Positions 10,765 through 20,866 of a stretch of DNA of 64,000 bases are shown here, piece by piece. Source of the DNA: Basidiobolus heterosporus B8920 (taxonomy: Eukaryota > Basidiobolomycota > Basidiobolomycetes > Basidiobolales > Basidiobolaceae); contig JNET01034401.1 in NCBI GenBank assembly GCA_000697455.1, positions 1 to 64,000 of the forward strand, given 5' to 3'. Under the pieces are notes generated by a model that did no database searches, had not been told where the DNA came from, and worked only from the letters and a program-made list of their open reading frames with translations. How positions within the stretch are numbered: position 1 is the first letter of the stretch; the number at the start of each line of letters is the position of its first letter. The translations under genes were made by a program, and so were the position numbers.

Positions 10765-11418
10765 TTAGTTGGCCTCGTCTCCTTTCAAATCTTCCTCCTT
10801 TTCTGCGTTCTTTTTTTCGGTTGCAGTCTTGGTGCTTTGCTCACTGCTCGTATTTTCAAGTTTGGCTTTTTTGGCGTTGGCCAGTTGATTCTGTTTCCGC
10901 TTTTGACGTTTAGCCCGATTTTTCGCGGTTTTTTCGTCGGCCTTTTGCTGTAACTCTTGGCGTTTTTGATCAAACTCTAACTGTTCTTGTTCCTATATCA
11001 AGTGAATGTTAATAAATTGTATGAAGATGCCCACAATAAGGGGAAACTTTCTTACAGCTTTCAGCTCTTCGTCCATGAGTTTGGTACGCGCGTATTCTCG
11101 GCGTCTGTGAGCTCTATAGATGTGAAATTCCCCACTACCAGCACCAGCACTTGAACCTTAAAAGGGGAGCGAACACTTTACTAAGTCTGGCAACGCGATT
11201 TCAGATAAGAGGAGAGTTTAGCACATACCTGGAACATTACGGACAATCTCCTTTGGTGGTTTGAGAGTTTTTGGTTTAAGTTCTGGTATCACGACTGGTT
11301 TATCTATACGTTCTAGTAGTTTGTCTAGCTGCTTCTTTTGTAGATCATAAGGAGTCAGGTTGTGTCTTTTCTGGGTTTCCCCTTCGTCACCAGAATTCTT
11401 TGGAGAATCGAGTGGCAT
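10765..11418 (-). CDS. PRKRIP1: PRKRIP1 homologue (spliceosome-associated)
   Basis: Exons 11418-11229, 11156-11056 and 10992-10765 give 172 residues. Diagnostic features are [20 protein letters not shown], then [19 protein letters not shown], followed by a long Lys/Gln/Glu helix with RAKRQKRKQ. This order is that of PRKRIP1, a small highly charged nuclear protein found in catalytic-step spliceosomes of animals. A role in splicing here is inferred from homology. The C-terminus is low-complexity (Lys, Glu, Asn). No domain beyond the family core is seen. The upstream region holds telomere-like TAACCCTAA motifs. Confidence 0.88.
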
Positions 11419-11719
11419 TTGCGTATTAAGTAAAGTAGAGAGAGTGTTTTCAACCTATGTATATATGTGGGACTGAACTAGCTTGGGAAATTCCTATACT
11501 ATGTATGATTTGAACACAACTAATACGAACTAGATACCTCATCAGGATATTCTAGAATCGAGATTTTTTTCATCATGATTTTACCTCTTTGCATAATGAC
11601 CTTGAGATAGGTTTATCTTAACCCTAATTTTAACCCTAACCGTTTATTTCGATGACATTTACATGACCAGCAAACTTGATTTACAAAAGACCAATGTCAA
11701 CACCGGTTATTGGAGGGCA
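11419..11719. other. PRKRIP1 promoter region
   Basis: About 300 bases with two telomere-like motifs at 11619-11640. No coding signal. Confidence 0.4.
11619..11640. promoter_or_regulatory. Two telo-box-like motifs
   Basis: TAACCCTAA at 11619-11627 and TAACCCTAAC at 11631-11640, about 200 bases upstream of the PRKRIP1 start. Function inferred only. Confidence 0.3.
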
Positions 11720-12373
11720 CTAGTTATGCCATATGAAGCTCACACCATTTCCTGGTTTGAATGTAGCATACTTCTTGATGTAGGGTCCTCCATTATAGTT
11801 GTAGTTGCTTGTGTATACATTTCCGTTAGCGTCAATCTTTTCAACAACAGCAACGTGTCCAGGGCCACCAGTTCCCTGAACTCCAGGCTGTATAACTATG
11901 ATACTTGGTAATTTTGCTTTGGTTGATACTGTCCAGCCCTGGGTATTTCGCGCTTTACTAGCCCAGGTTCTAGCATCACCCCACCATTCAGTGTGGTGAC
12001 CAGTAAGTTGCGCATAACGTGCATCAGCCCAGTCGGTACATTGTCCATTTTTGAAGCGGAATTCCAGAGATCCAGCAGATTTGGTGGAGTAGTCACCACT
12101 GTTATCCGAGCTACCGGCACCATCGTGATTTTTACTAGGGGATTTGGATTTAGTTTTTTGAATTGCATTTCTAGAGTTGCCGTTGTAGCTTGAGCGTTGA
12201 CCCGAGTTAGTATTTGACGGGTTGGAACCCCATGTGTTCTTGTACGAATAATAATCGCGAGGCTCCAATTTGGGTTCCTGTTGAATCCGATTTCCGGCAT
12301 CAGATTTGCTAATGGGTAGAGCTTGAACGATTGATATAGCGATCAAAATGTATAAAATAGCAGTTTTGTACAT
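11720..12373 (-). CDS. Secreted CHAP-domain amidase/peptidase, paralogue 1
   Basis: Intronless, 217 residues. Signal peptide 1-19 (cut after VQA). A disordered Ser/Asn/Lys linker runs to about residue 100. A CHAP domain then fills 101-217: GQCTDWADARYAQLTG with the catalytic Cys at 112, and PGHVAVVE with the catalytic His at 173, followed by YTSNYNYNGGPY. CHAP enzymes cleave amide bonds in peptidoglycan or in glutathionyl-spermidine; in a fungus a secreted one may act on bacterial cell walls. That role is inference. The catalytic pair is intact. The nearest relative in the window is the plus-strand copy at 15.6 kb, with nearly the same domain and signal but a different linker. Confidence 0.88.
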   Translation of the reverse strand: MYKTAILYILIAISIVQALPISKSDAGNRIQQEPKLEPRDYYSYKNTWGSNPSNTNSGQRSSYNGNSRNAIQKTKSKSPSKNHDGAGSSDNSGDYSTKSAGSLEFRFKNGQCTDWADARYAQLTGHHTEWWGDARTWASKARNTQGWTVSTKAKLPSIIVIQPGVQGTGGPGHVAVVEKIDANGNVYTSNYNYNGGPYIKKYATFKPGNGVSFIWHN

Positions 12374-13086
12374 GATTTTTCCACTTTTCCAGAAAGTCGA
12401 GGATGTATGGACAATGTCAGACTGGTCAGTTTATATACAGCATGCCTTTCACTTGAGTGCAGGTTCTCACGCCGCCCAGGTTTGTTTGTACATCCAAGGT
12501 AGAATAGGGTCTAGGGAACTCATTTTCGAAAAAAATTAATATGCAGCGATTTCTCCAATTAGTAGTATTACTAGTTGACAGCTATAATAGTTGCATGTCC
12601 ACCTCTGCACCCTCCTTTTTACACCTGATTTCATTTAATGGTATGAAGTACACAACTTATCCGCTGAGTTAGGAGACCAACAAGAACACTCAAGTAACCA
12701 AGTCTGCGAGTGCTTTTACTTGAGATACCTGTAGTCAATAGTGCCCCCGGACTCTAGCTGGACGAGCATTTTGAAATTCAATAATAGAATTGTTTTGCTA
12801 AAATGAATAGATCAGGCCTCCATACATCATAATGCATGGATATATCAAGATCAACAAAGGCATTAAACAGGAGATTATTCTATGGCCAACTGATGGTTTA
12901 GCCAGACCTCTACTATTCAACGATGACTGTCACTTTCAAACCGGAGATTTCGTTACTTGAATAAACAATCCAAGCTGTATCCACGTGAACTGTTGGGCTT
13001 CCTTAAATAGGTGTTTTAGAGAGAATTTCCAAATTTGGTTTCACTCCTTAATTGAGCGATCTCCATTCACTAAATTCTATCCTTTA
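12374..13086. other. Divergent promoter, CHAP 1 / PL14-like lyase
   Basis: About 710 bases between divergent starts. Holds the 17-bp element next to the CHAP start and a TATATAAAC box for it at about 12428-12437 (minus strand). Otherwise nothing recognised. Confidence 0.45.
12381..12397 (-). promoter_or_regulatory. 17-bp element before CHAP paralogue 1
   Basis: ACTTTCTGGAAAAGTGG on the minus strand, 7 bases before the ATG. Identical to the sequence before the second CHAP gene. Its core TTCTGGAA is a TTCnnGAA inverted repeat like heat-shock-factor half-site pairs. Position suggests a leader or core-promoter role. Confidence 0.55.
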
Positions 13087-14247
13087 ATGAGAATACTGGT
13101 ACACTTGTGGGTGTTGTTTCTAAAGACAGTGCATGCTTATCCGTACTTCAATACAGGACAGAACAAACCCACTTACAAATTTAACCCCAAGATTGGACAA
13201 GTGACCACTGGATGGTTCTTTCCTGAACTAGATCCCCCTACCTATGCTTACTCTGAGATCACTGAAACATACCAGCGTTGGGAAAGCCTTAACTTCACCC
13301 AATCGACATTTCAAAGCTGGGGAATTACAAAAGAACGTTATGGCTACGAGAACAAAGAATTTGTCCCCGATCCAATGGATCCGTCTACAACTGTCTTGAA
13401 GGTGAAATACCCAAAAGGCAGTCGAAATCCTGCACATTATCCTCGTGGAGGTACTGGCTTCGATGCTAGGCCGATCCCAGTCACTGATGAAGTAGGCCAG
13501 ACTGTTAGACTGAACTATCAGGTTTATTTCCCCGAAGATTTTGACTTCAATCATGGTAAAGAGAGAGTTTCGTAGATTTCATTCGTCTTTTGGCTCATCC
13601 TTGCATACTTATCATTAGGAGGGAAATTACCAGGAGTTTATGGCGGCCACACTGGCTGTTCTGGGGGGAGATCTGCTCAAAATTGCTTTAGTGCCAGGTA
13701 TATTTCAAGTTTACTTACCAAGAGATCAATTTCTAACTCCCCTTCTAGATTTATGTGGCGTAAAGATGGCCTGGGGGAAATCTACCTTTATGTCCCGAAA
13801 TTGGCACAACACTTGCCAAGTTTCTGTAAGATCTCTCCGATATCAATCTGTAATCCTGATTATGGGTATTCGATTGGTCGCGGAAGTTTTCAGTTCCAAA
13901 GGGGAGCTTGGAATAAGGTTAGTGTAGCTGTCCGAATGAACAAGATTTCTGACGAGCCAACGGGACAGCTTCGAGTATGGTACAACGACACAATAGTCGT
14001 TGATTATGACCAAATGATATGGAGAGTGAATGACACAGTGGGCTATACTGGAATAGACTTTGAGACTTTCTTTGGGGGTTCTAGTAACCGATTCAATTCT
14101 CCCATCGACACTTACTCTCTCTTTAAAGACTTTCGGCTTGTAGTTGGTAAAGATATACAGCAAACTCAGCTGGAGCCAATGCCACAAATAAGCAGCCAAA
14201 TGTCAGAATCTGAGGGTTTTCTAATTGATTCTAATATCAAGCAGTAG
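13087..14247 (+). CDS. Secreted polysaccharide lyase, PL14-like
   Basis: Exons 13087-13555, 13619-13697 and 13749-14247 give 348 residues. Signal peptide 1-17 (MRILVHLWVLFLKTVHA). The body reads as a beta-jelly-roll lyase: YPKGSRNPAHYPRGGTGFDA, then GGKLPGVYGG, TGCSGG, SARFMWRKDGLGEIYLYVP, and near the end VWYNDTIVVDY and TFFGGSS. This order matches PL14-type alginate/glucuronan lyase-like proteins found in fungi and invertebrates, which cut uronic-acid polymers outside the cell. Substrate cannot be told from sequence. I use ATG 13087 because it gives the signal peptide; upstream frame without ATG is ignored. It stands between two secreted CHAP enzymes. Confidence 0.82.
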
Positions 14248-14372
14248 TGGTGATGGTTAATGAATAATCCATAAACGTATAGATTTGTAGAATTAAAGAT
14301 CTCGATATCCTCAGCATTAAACCAAATCATAGATTATTGATCAACTATCACATTATTTGCTTAGATCTGGAA

Positions 14373-15080
14373 ATGAACCATTTGAGTGAATTTTTTGGTG
14401 TTGGTCAACCATCACTGCAATTGTTCTTGACGATGAACTGGTGCTGTCTTACAAGAAATAATTTGAAATACTTTGCAGGTCTAGTTGGCTCTCATTTTCG
14501 CCCAAACACTCTGACCAAAGGCACAACTGTTCGTTCAGCAACAAATGCTTCTCATCCAAAGAAATTCACTTGGACACCTGAACAGAACAATAAACTCATA
14601 TCCTATGTTGAAAACTACGGGCCCAAGTGGACGCTACTTGCAAAACAATTTCCAGGCCAGAAGCCCTTGAATGTACGCCAACACTATATAGCTCAGATGG
14701 GTCAAGCTTCGAGATCAATCAAGAATCAAGTCATTCCAGAGGATATTACCCGGCATCAATGGACTGGAGAAGAAGACAGACTTCTCCTCAAAATGATCAA
14801 AGAACATGGTCGTTCTTGGCGATTAATTCAAAAATTAAGTTTCCCCAATTTGAATACTGACAAGCTCCGGTATAGATACAATCTACTTTTGAATTTAGAT
14901 AAAGCGAAGGACAAATGGAGATTTAACCAAGACCGGACTCTAGTTGCAGCACTTAAACACTATGGGCTGAACGATTGGGATAAGGTATCAAAACTACTAG
15001 AAGGTAAATCTGTCGAGGAATGTCGTGCACGATGGAGTCTCCTGAAGAAAGAAGCACTTGCTTGGAAACAAGGCAACTGA
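14373..15080 (+). CDS. Three-repeat Myb/SANT protein
   Basis: Intronless, 235 residues from ATG 14373. Three Myb-type helix-turn-helix repeats follow one another: FTWTPEQNNKLISYVENYG..., HQWTGEEDRLLLKMIKEHG... and DKWRFNQDRTLVAALKHYG.... Each keeps spaced Trp (or aromatic) residues that form the repeat core. Such proteins bind DNA. An alternative start at 14433 (MNWCCLTRNNLKYFAGL) would leave a basic, acid-free N-terminus resembling a mitochondrial targeting peptide, so the compartment is uncertain. It begins only 126 bases after the lyase gene on the same strand, but eukaryotic genes are transcribed singly and no link is implied. Confidence 0.8.
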   Translation: MNHLSEFFGVGQPSLQLFLTMNWCCLTRNNLKYFAGLVGSHFRPNTLTKGTTVRSATNASHPKKFTWTPEQNNKLISYVENYGPKWTLLAKQFPGQKPLNVRQHYIAQMGQASRSIKNQVIPEDITRHQWTGEEDRLLLKMIKEHGRSWRLIQKLSFPNLNTDKLRYRYNLLLNLDKAKDKWRFNQDRTLVAALKHYGLNDWDKVSKLLEGKSVEECRARWSLLKKEALAWKQGN

Positions 15081-15595
15081 CGGTGGTACTCTATTCTCAC
15101 TTCACTATGATATTGCATTTTAGTTGATTTTCAAAAAAGGATTTTACTTAAGTATAAACAAGGAGAGCAATAAGTTGGAGCATAAGCGTTTTTCTCATCA
15201 ATTATGTGTCTGATTAATAAATAGAAACAATGTCTTATAACTTCATAACTGTTGCACGATTGTTAGGCTTTAGTCCACCTTACAGTGAGGCTCGATGCTT
15301 GACTAATGAATATTGAGTGTAAAGGAACCATATTAATTTGACAAACCTAGTATCATTCCCTTTCTACTGAATATCGAATCTCCTGCATTAATTAGAGATT
15401 AACCAGATTTGGGGGAACAGGGCGGCTTTGGTCGTGCTAAATGATGCAAGGTTCCCTAGACTTGTGGAAATGAATAGCTGTGGCTTATGGCCACCAGGAT
15501 AGTATATATTCTCCAAGTCAACCGAACTAGCAATCTCATCTCGCTCTACTTCTGTATCTTAGTTGTCCAACTTTCTGGAAAAGTGGTTATAAAAA
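15081..15595. other. Promoter of CHAP paralogue 2
   Basis: About 515 bases. Holds a TATA-like AGTATATATT at 15501-15510 and the 17-bp element at 15570-15586. No coding signal. Confidence 0.45.
15570..15586 (+). promoter_or_regulatory. 17-bp element before CHAP paralogue 2
   Basis: ACTTTCTGGAAAAGTGG, identical to the minus-strand copy at 12381-12397, and ending 9 bases before the ATG. Flanking bases differ between the two genes, which argues for selection on this stretch. Confidence 0.55.
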
Positions 15596-16348
15596 ATGTA
15601 TTTTAGCAATTCTTACGTTATCATTGCCCTCTATCTATCTGGCCTTGCTGTGCAAGCCTTACCATTCGATTCCCAGGAGCTGGATGCTACGACCGGATCA
15701 AGCATCAACCGACGCAATAGTTACTCATACGTTCCAAAATACTCCAAGGGAAACTCGCAAAATCAGAAGCAGGTTAATCAGGGCAAACAATACAATGGCC
15801 AAGGCACCAAAGGAAACAATGGCAACGGTGGTGATCAGGAAGCCTCCAACTCTGACAAGAATACTTATGGTTCAAAGGGAACGTCTAATTCCAATTCTGA
15901 TACCAACACCTATGGTTCAAAGGGTGCATCTAACTCCAACACGAAAAATGACAGCAAAGGCGATAGCGGGAAGAGTCAAGGGTACAGCAGTGCAGTTGGC
16001 TCACTAGATTTTCAATTCAAAAATGGACAATGTACCGATTGGGCCGATGCACGCTATGCCCAGCTAACTGGGCATCATGTAGAGTGGAAAAGTGATGCCA
16101 AAAACTGGGCAAATGATGCAAGATCAAATGGGTGGACTGTGTCAAGCAAACCTCAATCGCCATGCATAATCGTTTTACAGCCTGGATCTCAAGGCACTGG
16201 TGCAATCGGTCATGTTGCAGTCGTAGAGAGTATCAACTCGGATGGTAGTGTGTACACTAGTAATTACAACTTCAACGGAGGTCCATACATCAAAGCATTT
16301 GCGACTTTCAAGGCCGGAAGTGGTGTTGACTTTATTTGGCATAACTAA
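15596..16348 (+). CDS. Secreted CHAP-domain amidase/peptidase, paralogue 2
   Basis: Intronless, 250 residues. Signal peptide 1-21 (cut after VQA). The linker (about 22-133) is longer than in paralogue 1 and includes two copies of a 15-residue unit, NTYGSKGTSNSNSDT and NTYGSKGASNSNTKN. The CHAP domain follows with Cys 146 in GQCTDWADARYAQLTG and His 206 in IGHVAVVE, and ends in DFIWHN as paralogue 1 ends in SFIWHN. Both catalytic residues are present. Likely an extracellular amide hydrolase acting on bacterial wall peptides; this is inferred from the domain. The two genes are about 3.2 kb apart and point away from each other. Confidence 0.88.
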   Translation: MYFSNSYVIIALYLSGLAVQALPFDSQELDATTGSSINRRNSYSYVPKYSKGNSQNQKQVNQGKQYNGQGTKGNNGNGGDQEASNSDKNTYGSKGTSNSNSDTNTYGSKGASNSNTKNDSKGDSGKSQGYSSAVGSLDFQFKNGQCTDWADARYAQLTGHHVEWKSDAKNWANDARSNGWTVSSKPQSPCIIVLQPGSQGTGAIGHVAVVESINSDGSVYTSNYNFNGGPYIKAFATFKAGSGVDFIWHN

Positions 16349-17898
16349 CTACAAAGGGCATCAATACTGTAGTTGCAAAGAAATAAATGGCATTTGCCTT
16401 TGATCGAATTTTCACCGTGTTCTCAGCAGATATATATATATGTATGGTAGTCAAGAAACGATTTTAACATTGATTAGTGAACACGACAAAATTCATGTTA
16501 CTTTTCGTTCCTTGTGTTACGGCATCTACTACAGAAATTCTTACTCAGCTCAAACGACTGTAGGGTCGTACAAGATGAAAAAATTGCATCCCATCATTTG
16601 AATCATGTTCAGGAAAACTCCCTCGCACCCCACAGTGAAGATTGGGAGTAGCGAGTTGTCTTGCATAATTATTCATCGGGATATCTATCCAACATAGGAA
16701 AATATATAGACTAACTAGGCTTCGTTTAAATAGGGAGCAAGTCTATTTCTTGGTTAAATGACTTTCCAGGATAGAATGTACCACAAAAGTCTAGAGTGCT
16801 AGGAGTTTAACAAACACCTGACCACAGTCTGGTAACTGGCATCGTAGTTACATTCTTCCAAAACACAAGAACTAAATCTTGATAATGATAGGGGTAAAAT
16901 TCATCACGACTAGAAGAGCCAAACTATTATTATCTATAGCAGTCTTTAAATGATTGCAAAAACAAAATAATGAATGACTTCCTTGTAGTTTCATAAATCA
17001 CCTTCTGAGAGCAAAATACCCGATATCGGTAGCTGCGATTCAGCCAAACATGACAATATCAAGAATCGTATAGATCCATAGGAACTATATTGGCTTCTAT
17101 AAACTTTGCTCAAAATAAAGGAAGACCAACCAACAGGTATTCCCTGAGTTAGAATCCTGCTTTATGAACAAACAAGAAAAGAGTCACCTCGTACGACAAC
17201 TATTCATACGGTTTCGGTTAAGCACAAGTGAGAATAGCGATTTCATACTACTCTTGAACCAAAATATTTTGAAATAACAAACAATTGGAATTACCGACTC
17301 TGGCTGCAGAAACAAATAGTGCTTGCGTGGCAACGCCCTAAATGGATAGCAAGGCATTTCTGGTATCTCTAACTCCACCCACAGTGACTTTTGTGGGCGA
17401 CGCGAAATGAGTGTTAGTAGTTTATCAAATACACTTGAGAACATTCATATCTCACACAGATAAAATACAAGAATAAACCGAGAGTCTTATGTACTGGTTT
17501 CTGTGTACTTTTCTCTATCTTCGATATCGAGTAAGCATTGATACCATGGTTGTATATGCACCTTACACACCGGTGAAATATTAGTGAAAAATAGATGGAC
17601 ATTCAAAAAATTAACTAATTGAGCTGTGTTAAGTAGGACGATTTTCGAACGTAAGCTGACAATGTACTACAAAGTACAGATTCTATTTAACTCATCTATT
17701 GTATGGGAACAGTTCTTCATGAAGGAGCCCGTTATCAGAGAAATAACCTCGTGGATAATTGTACAAAAGCCCACGAAGAGCTATGTGGTCAATATCACAT
17801 GAAATCTAAGTATAAATAGCTCTACTCAGAAACCAATTCCCTTACAACAAATATATATATCATAATTCCGTAAACCTAACTCTCTAATTCCATTTCCT
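16349..17898. other. Gene-poor stretch
   Basis: About 1.55 kb with only short overlapping open frames on the minus strand (17184-17602) that show no family signal. A TATA-type box at 17811-17818 belongs to the next gene. I see no RNA gene or mobile element. Confidence 0.4.
17811..17818 (+). promoter_or_regulatory. TATA box of small gene
   Basis: TATAAATA 80 bases before the ATG at 17899, a standard distance; it supports the small frame as a real gene. Confidence 0.45.
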
Positions 17899-18165
17899 AT
17901 GCTAATGGCTCATTTTCCAATTGAACCGCACAAGAAGTCTAAAGAAAGTGTTCCACTAAAATCTCGTCGCTCGACCAACCACATCACTACAGTGAACGTT
18001 CAGGCTACTTTGGTGCCAAAAGAAACGTGGAATCCGTTCTCGGTAGCTGACATTTTACGAAGTCCCCCAGCACGTCGTAAATCGTATGATTTTTTTGCTT
18101 CTGATTACATCTCCTTTCCGCACCATTATGAGGACGATGAGGAATATCAGGAGCTAGTAACCTAG
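17899..18165 (+). CDS. Small unknown protein, 88 residues
   Basis: Intronless frame starting at ATG 17899 (a second ATG lies two codons on). The protein is soluble, basic in the first half (HKKSKESVPLKSRRSTNH) and acidic at the end (YEDDEEYQELVT). It contains WNPFSVADILRSPPARRKSY, whose RRKSY could be a kinase target. No domain recognised. A TATA box stands 80 bases upstream and the surrounding DNA is non-coding, which favours a real, possibly lineage-specific gene. Confidence 0.5.
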   Translation: MLMAHFPIEPHKKSKESVPLKSRRSTNHITTVNVQATLVPKETWNPFSVADILRSPPARRKSYDFFASDYISFPHHYEDDEEYQELVT

Positions 18166-19666
18166 CCTCATGCCTGTCAATAGCCCTAATCTAACTGACC
18201 TTACCGACATCATCAGCCATACCTCCACTAACCTTTGTATTATACAACCATGCCTGCCATTTAACGAGGGGGATTTTAGTGCCCTTTCAAACGACAATCT
18301 CTTATTCCTTATTTACTGACGCTATAATACTATGCACTACCATATAATCCAAATCATTCATGTTTCTTTTATAGATGAAATGTCTTAAATATCTGATCAA
18401 AGCAATGTACCTTTTGATGTTTCTTTGTGGATGGCAATTTATGAATCTGTATGAACTCGTATGAATCCGTATAAAACCATAGAAACACACCATCCAACCT
18501 ATCCAATCCATAGGCTTACCAGTATCTTAACATGAAATGATTCGCATATAATAGGTTATCATTTGTCCCCTCCTATACAATCATCCGGGTTTCCTTTACA
18601 CTAAGCTATAACGGGCAGTTTGGGATGATTAGTCAAATAGTACACTTCATATCCATATCCAAGAGCATAATTAACAGCCGACATCACATGATATAGGGAA
18701 AACCCGGATACGCTTTTACAGGAATAGATGGCCCAAAAAGGAAATGGGATATCTTAACACATCATTACAGTGGTTTGCCATAACCCTAAGTAATGATTAT
18801 GATAATGATTTCGTTAATGGTTACATATATATATTCCAGCCCTAGCTTTTTCAGACAAATGAACAAATTGCTGTCAAACATTATTTCAAATATTGAGATG
18901 AAATGTCGATAAATTGTCGACGGATTGTCGATGAATTGTTGCCAATAAGTAAGCAATTAGGAATATAGTGCTCACTTGATTTGTATCGAGATGATCAGTT
19001 TGACCCCAAAACCAATGGCTACGGGTGTTCATATGTTCTTGGCCAATCGAGTTTTATTCCATACAAGCTTGCTCTTGTATTCCCTTGAGATACAATCGAA
19101 ATATCATGCAGTCGCGATCTTCACGAACCTGGAATATCTAGAGCGCGCTATAACATCTGGTATGGAGGTCTCCTGTTCACTCACAAGCCACACATAACTG
19201 GTTTATCACCCATTTCGAGAATTCCTTATTTGATTCACTTCGGGTGTATGCGACTATCTGATGCGATCACTTGAATCCTCACTGGCAAATAGTTGTGCCT
19301 GTACAGATTCCTGTAATATAAATTACCCTGAAAATTCACTATTGTAATTGTGGTATAATCTCTATATTAGGTAATGGATTTGACACCATTCGGTTTTCTT
19401 GAAGATGGGCAAGTAGATTTACTCTAATTTCTTTTCGGTAAATACCCACGTACGCCATATATAAGATCGCGGGTTCTGACAAGATTCATCCATTCCTTAC
19501 AATTCAAATTATTCCTTTTCTACCGTTTCCTCAATCTAATTCTATATTACTAGTAGAATAGAATTTTATTTGATTTACCACCTTGTGAAGAGTTCTTCTG
19601 TAGTAACACCACCTGAAGCTCTTATTTTTTACTTAACAAAAAGCATACCTTCCGAGTTACTTCATA
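18166..19666. other. Gene-poor stretch
   Basis: About 1.5 kb. Holds the 11-bp tandem repeat at 18904-18936. The open frame at 18976-19197 has no family signal and is not called. Confidence 0.4.
18904..18936 (+). repeat. Three 11-bp tandem units
   Basis: TGTCGATAAAT, TGTCGACGGAT and TGTCGATGAAT follow head to tail, with a weaker fourth (TGTTGCCAATA). The TCGA core recurs on one helix face every 11 bases, as expected for a multimeric protein-binding site. Confidence 0.55.
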
Positions 19667-20866
19667 ATGTCTTCCTGTGAAGCACCGCATATCCGTATCG
19701 TTCCTCATATTGTGGACGTCAACAAGTCCCTGTATTTTCCTATTATCGAATCTGATGTCCCAGAAGGAACGGTTTTGAAAATCGGAAGATTTACTGAGAA
19801 AGCTCAGTCTCCTTTAAGAATCGCGTTTAAAAGTAAAGTTGTTAGTAGAAGTCATGCTGAGCTATGGTCCGTAAAGGGGGAGGTAAGTGTACAACCCACT
19901 TGTTTTCTTAAAGTCCTTTGCTAATGCACTCTGAAATATAGTTTTTTATCAGAGATATCAAATCTTCTTCTGGTACTTTCTTAAACAACTCACGCTTGAG
20001 TCCTCCTGGTTGCGAAAGCAAGCCTTATCCGTTAAAAGATGGTGACATTGTTCAGTTGGGTGTTGATTATCAGGGTGGACACGAGGAGGCCTACCGTTGT
20101 GTCCGTATGAAGGTCGAATTTAATCATTACGGAAAGTTGAAGATGTCCAAGGATTATAGGTAATTTACTTTAAGCTTGCATGATGTCGTAATCGATGAAA
20201 CTAAATAGTTTGTTCTACAGAGAGAATGCTCTTAAAACACTTAGATCATTGACCGAAAACAACGATAATGGATGTGACTGTAAAAAGGAAGAGTGCTGTA
20301 TATGCTTGTATCCCATCTCTCAGCTTCAGGCTTTGTTTGTGGCTCCGTGCTCCCATGCTTTCCATTTCAAATGTGTTCGTTCCATGATCGCCAACAAACC
20401 AGGATTCCTCTGTCCACTGTGCCGGCATTTCGCAGATTTAGATGCCGATGTGACTACCGAGGACCCCTTTCCATTGCCTACATCATGTGAGCAAGATATG
20501 GCGCTCTCTAAAACATTCAAAGTCGAGGAACTAAGTGGACTAGCTGCCATGAACAATCTTTCTATCAATGATGATAGTGATTCATCAGATGTTGGTTCTT
20601 TCAATATTGGTATAGGCAGTTCAACTCGTCCACTTGCTATCAATACAACCAGGGTTGATACTGCAAACGAAGCCTATTTATTGGATTCTTCTGAGGAAGA
20701 GGATCAAGTCATGCCTTTATCCTCTACACCTACCTCATCTTTGAGTCAATCCTCACCTAGAACCCCAGGATTAGTCCGAAGAATGTCTAGCAGTAAGAGT
20801 GAGACTGTGAAGAGCGCATTAACATCTCTATTCCGGAGTCGAAAGGCCTCCGTCAGTCAAAATTAA
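19667..20866 (+). CDS. FHA-RING ubiquitin ligase (Dma1/RNF8-like)
   Basis: Exons 19667-19882, 19942-20159 and 20221-20866 give 359 residues. An FHA domain fills about residues 25-140: LKIGRF, SRSHAE, IKSSSGTFLNNSRL and a late DGDIVQLG, the residues that grip phosphothreonine. A RING finger follows at about 160-215: CCICLYPI, then CSHAFHFKCV and CPLCRHF. The tail is Ser-rich and disordered and ends in a basic patch. FHA followed by RING is the layout of fungal Dma1/Dma2 and animal CHFR/RNF8, ligases of mitotic checkpoints and septin control. That cell-cycle role is inferred. All zinc ligands and FHA key residues are present. Confidence 0.9.

Noticed and set aside
11896-12300. Second minus-strand frame of 134 codons over CHAP paralogue 1
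   Set aside because: Alternative frame of the CHAP gene with no domain; the CHAP frame has signal peptide and catalytic residues.
15624-16007. 127-codon frame over CHAP paralogue 2
   Set aside because: Off-frame shadow over a repetitive linker; no signature.
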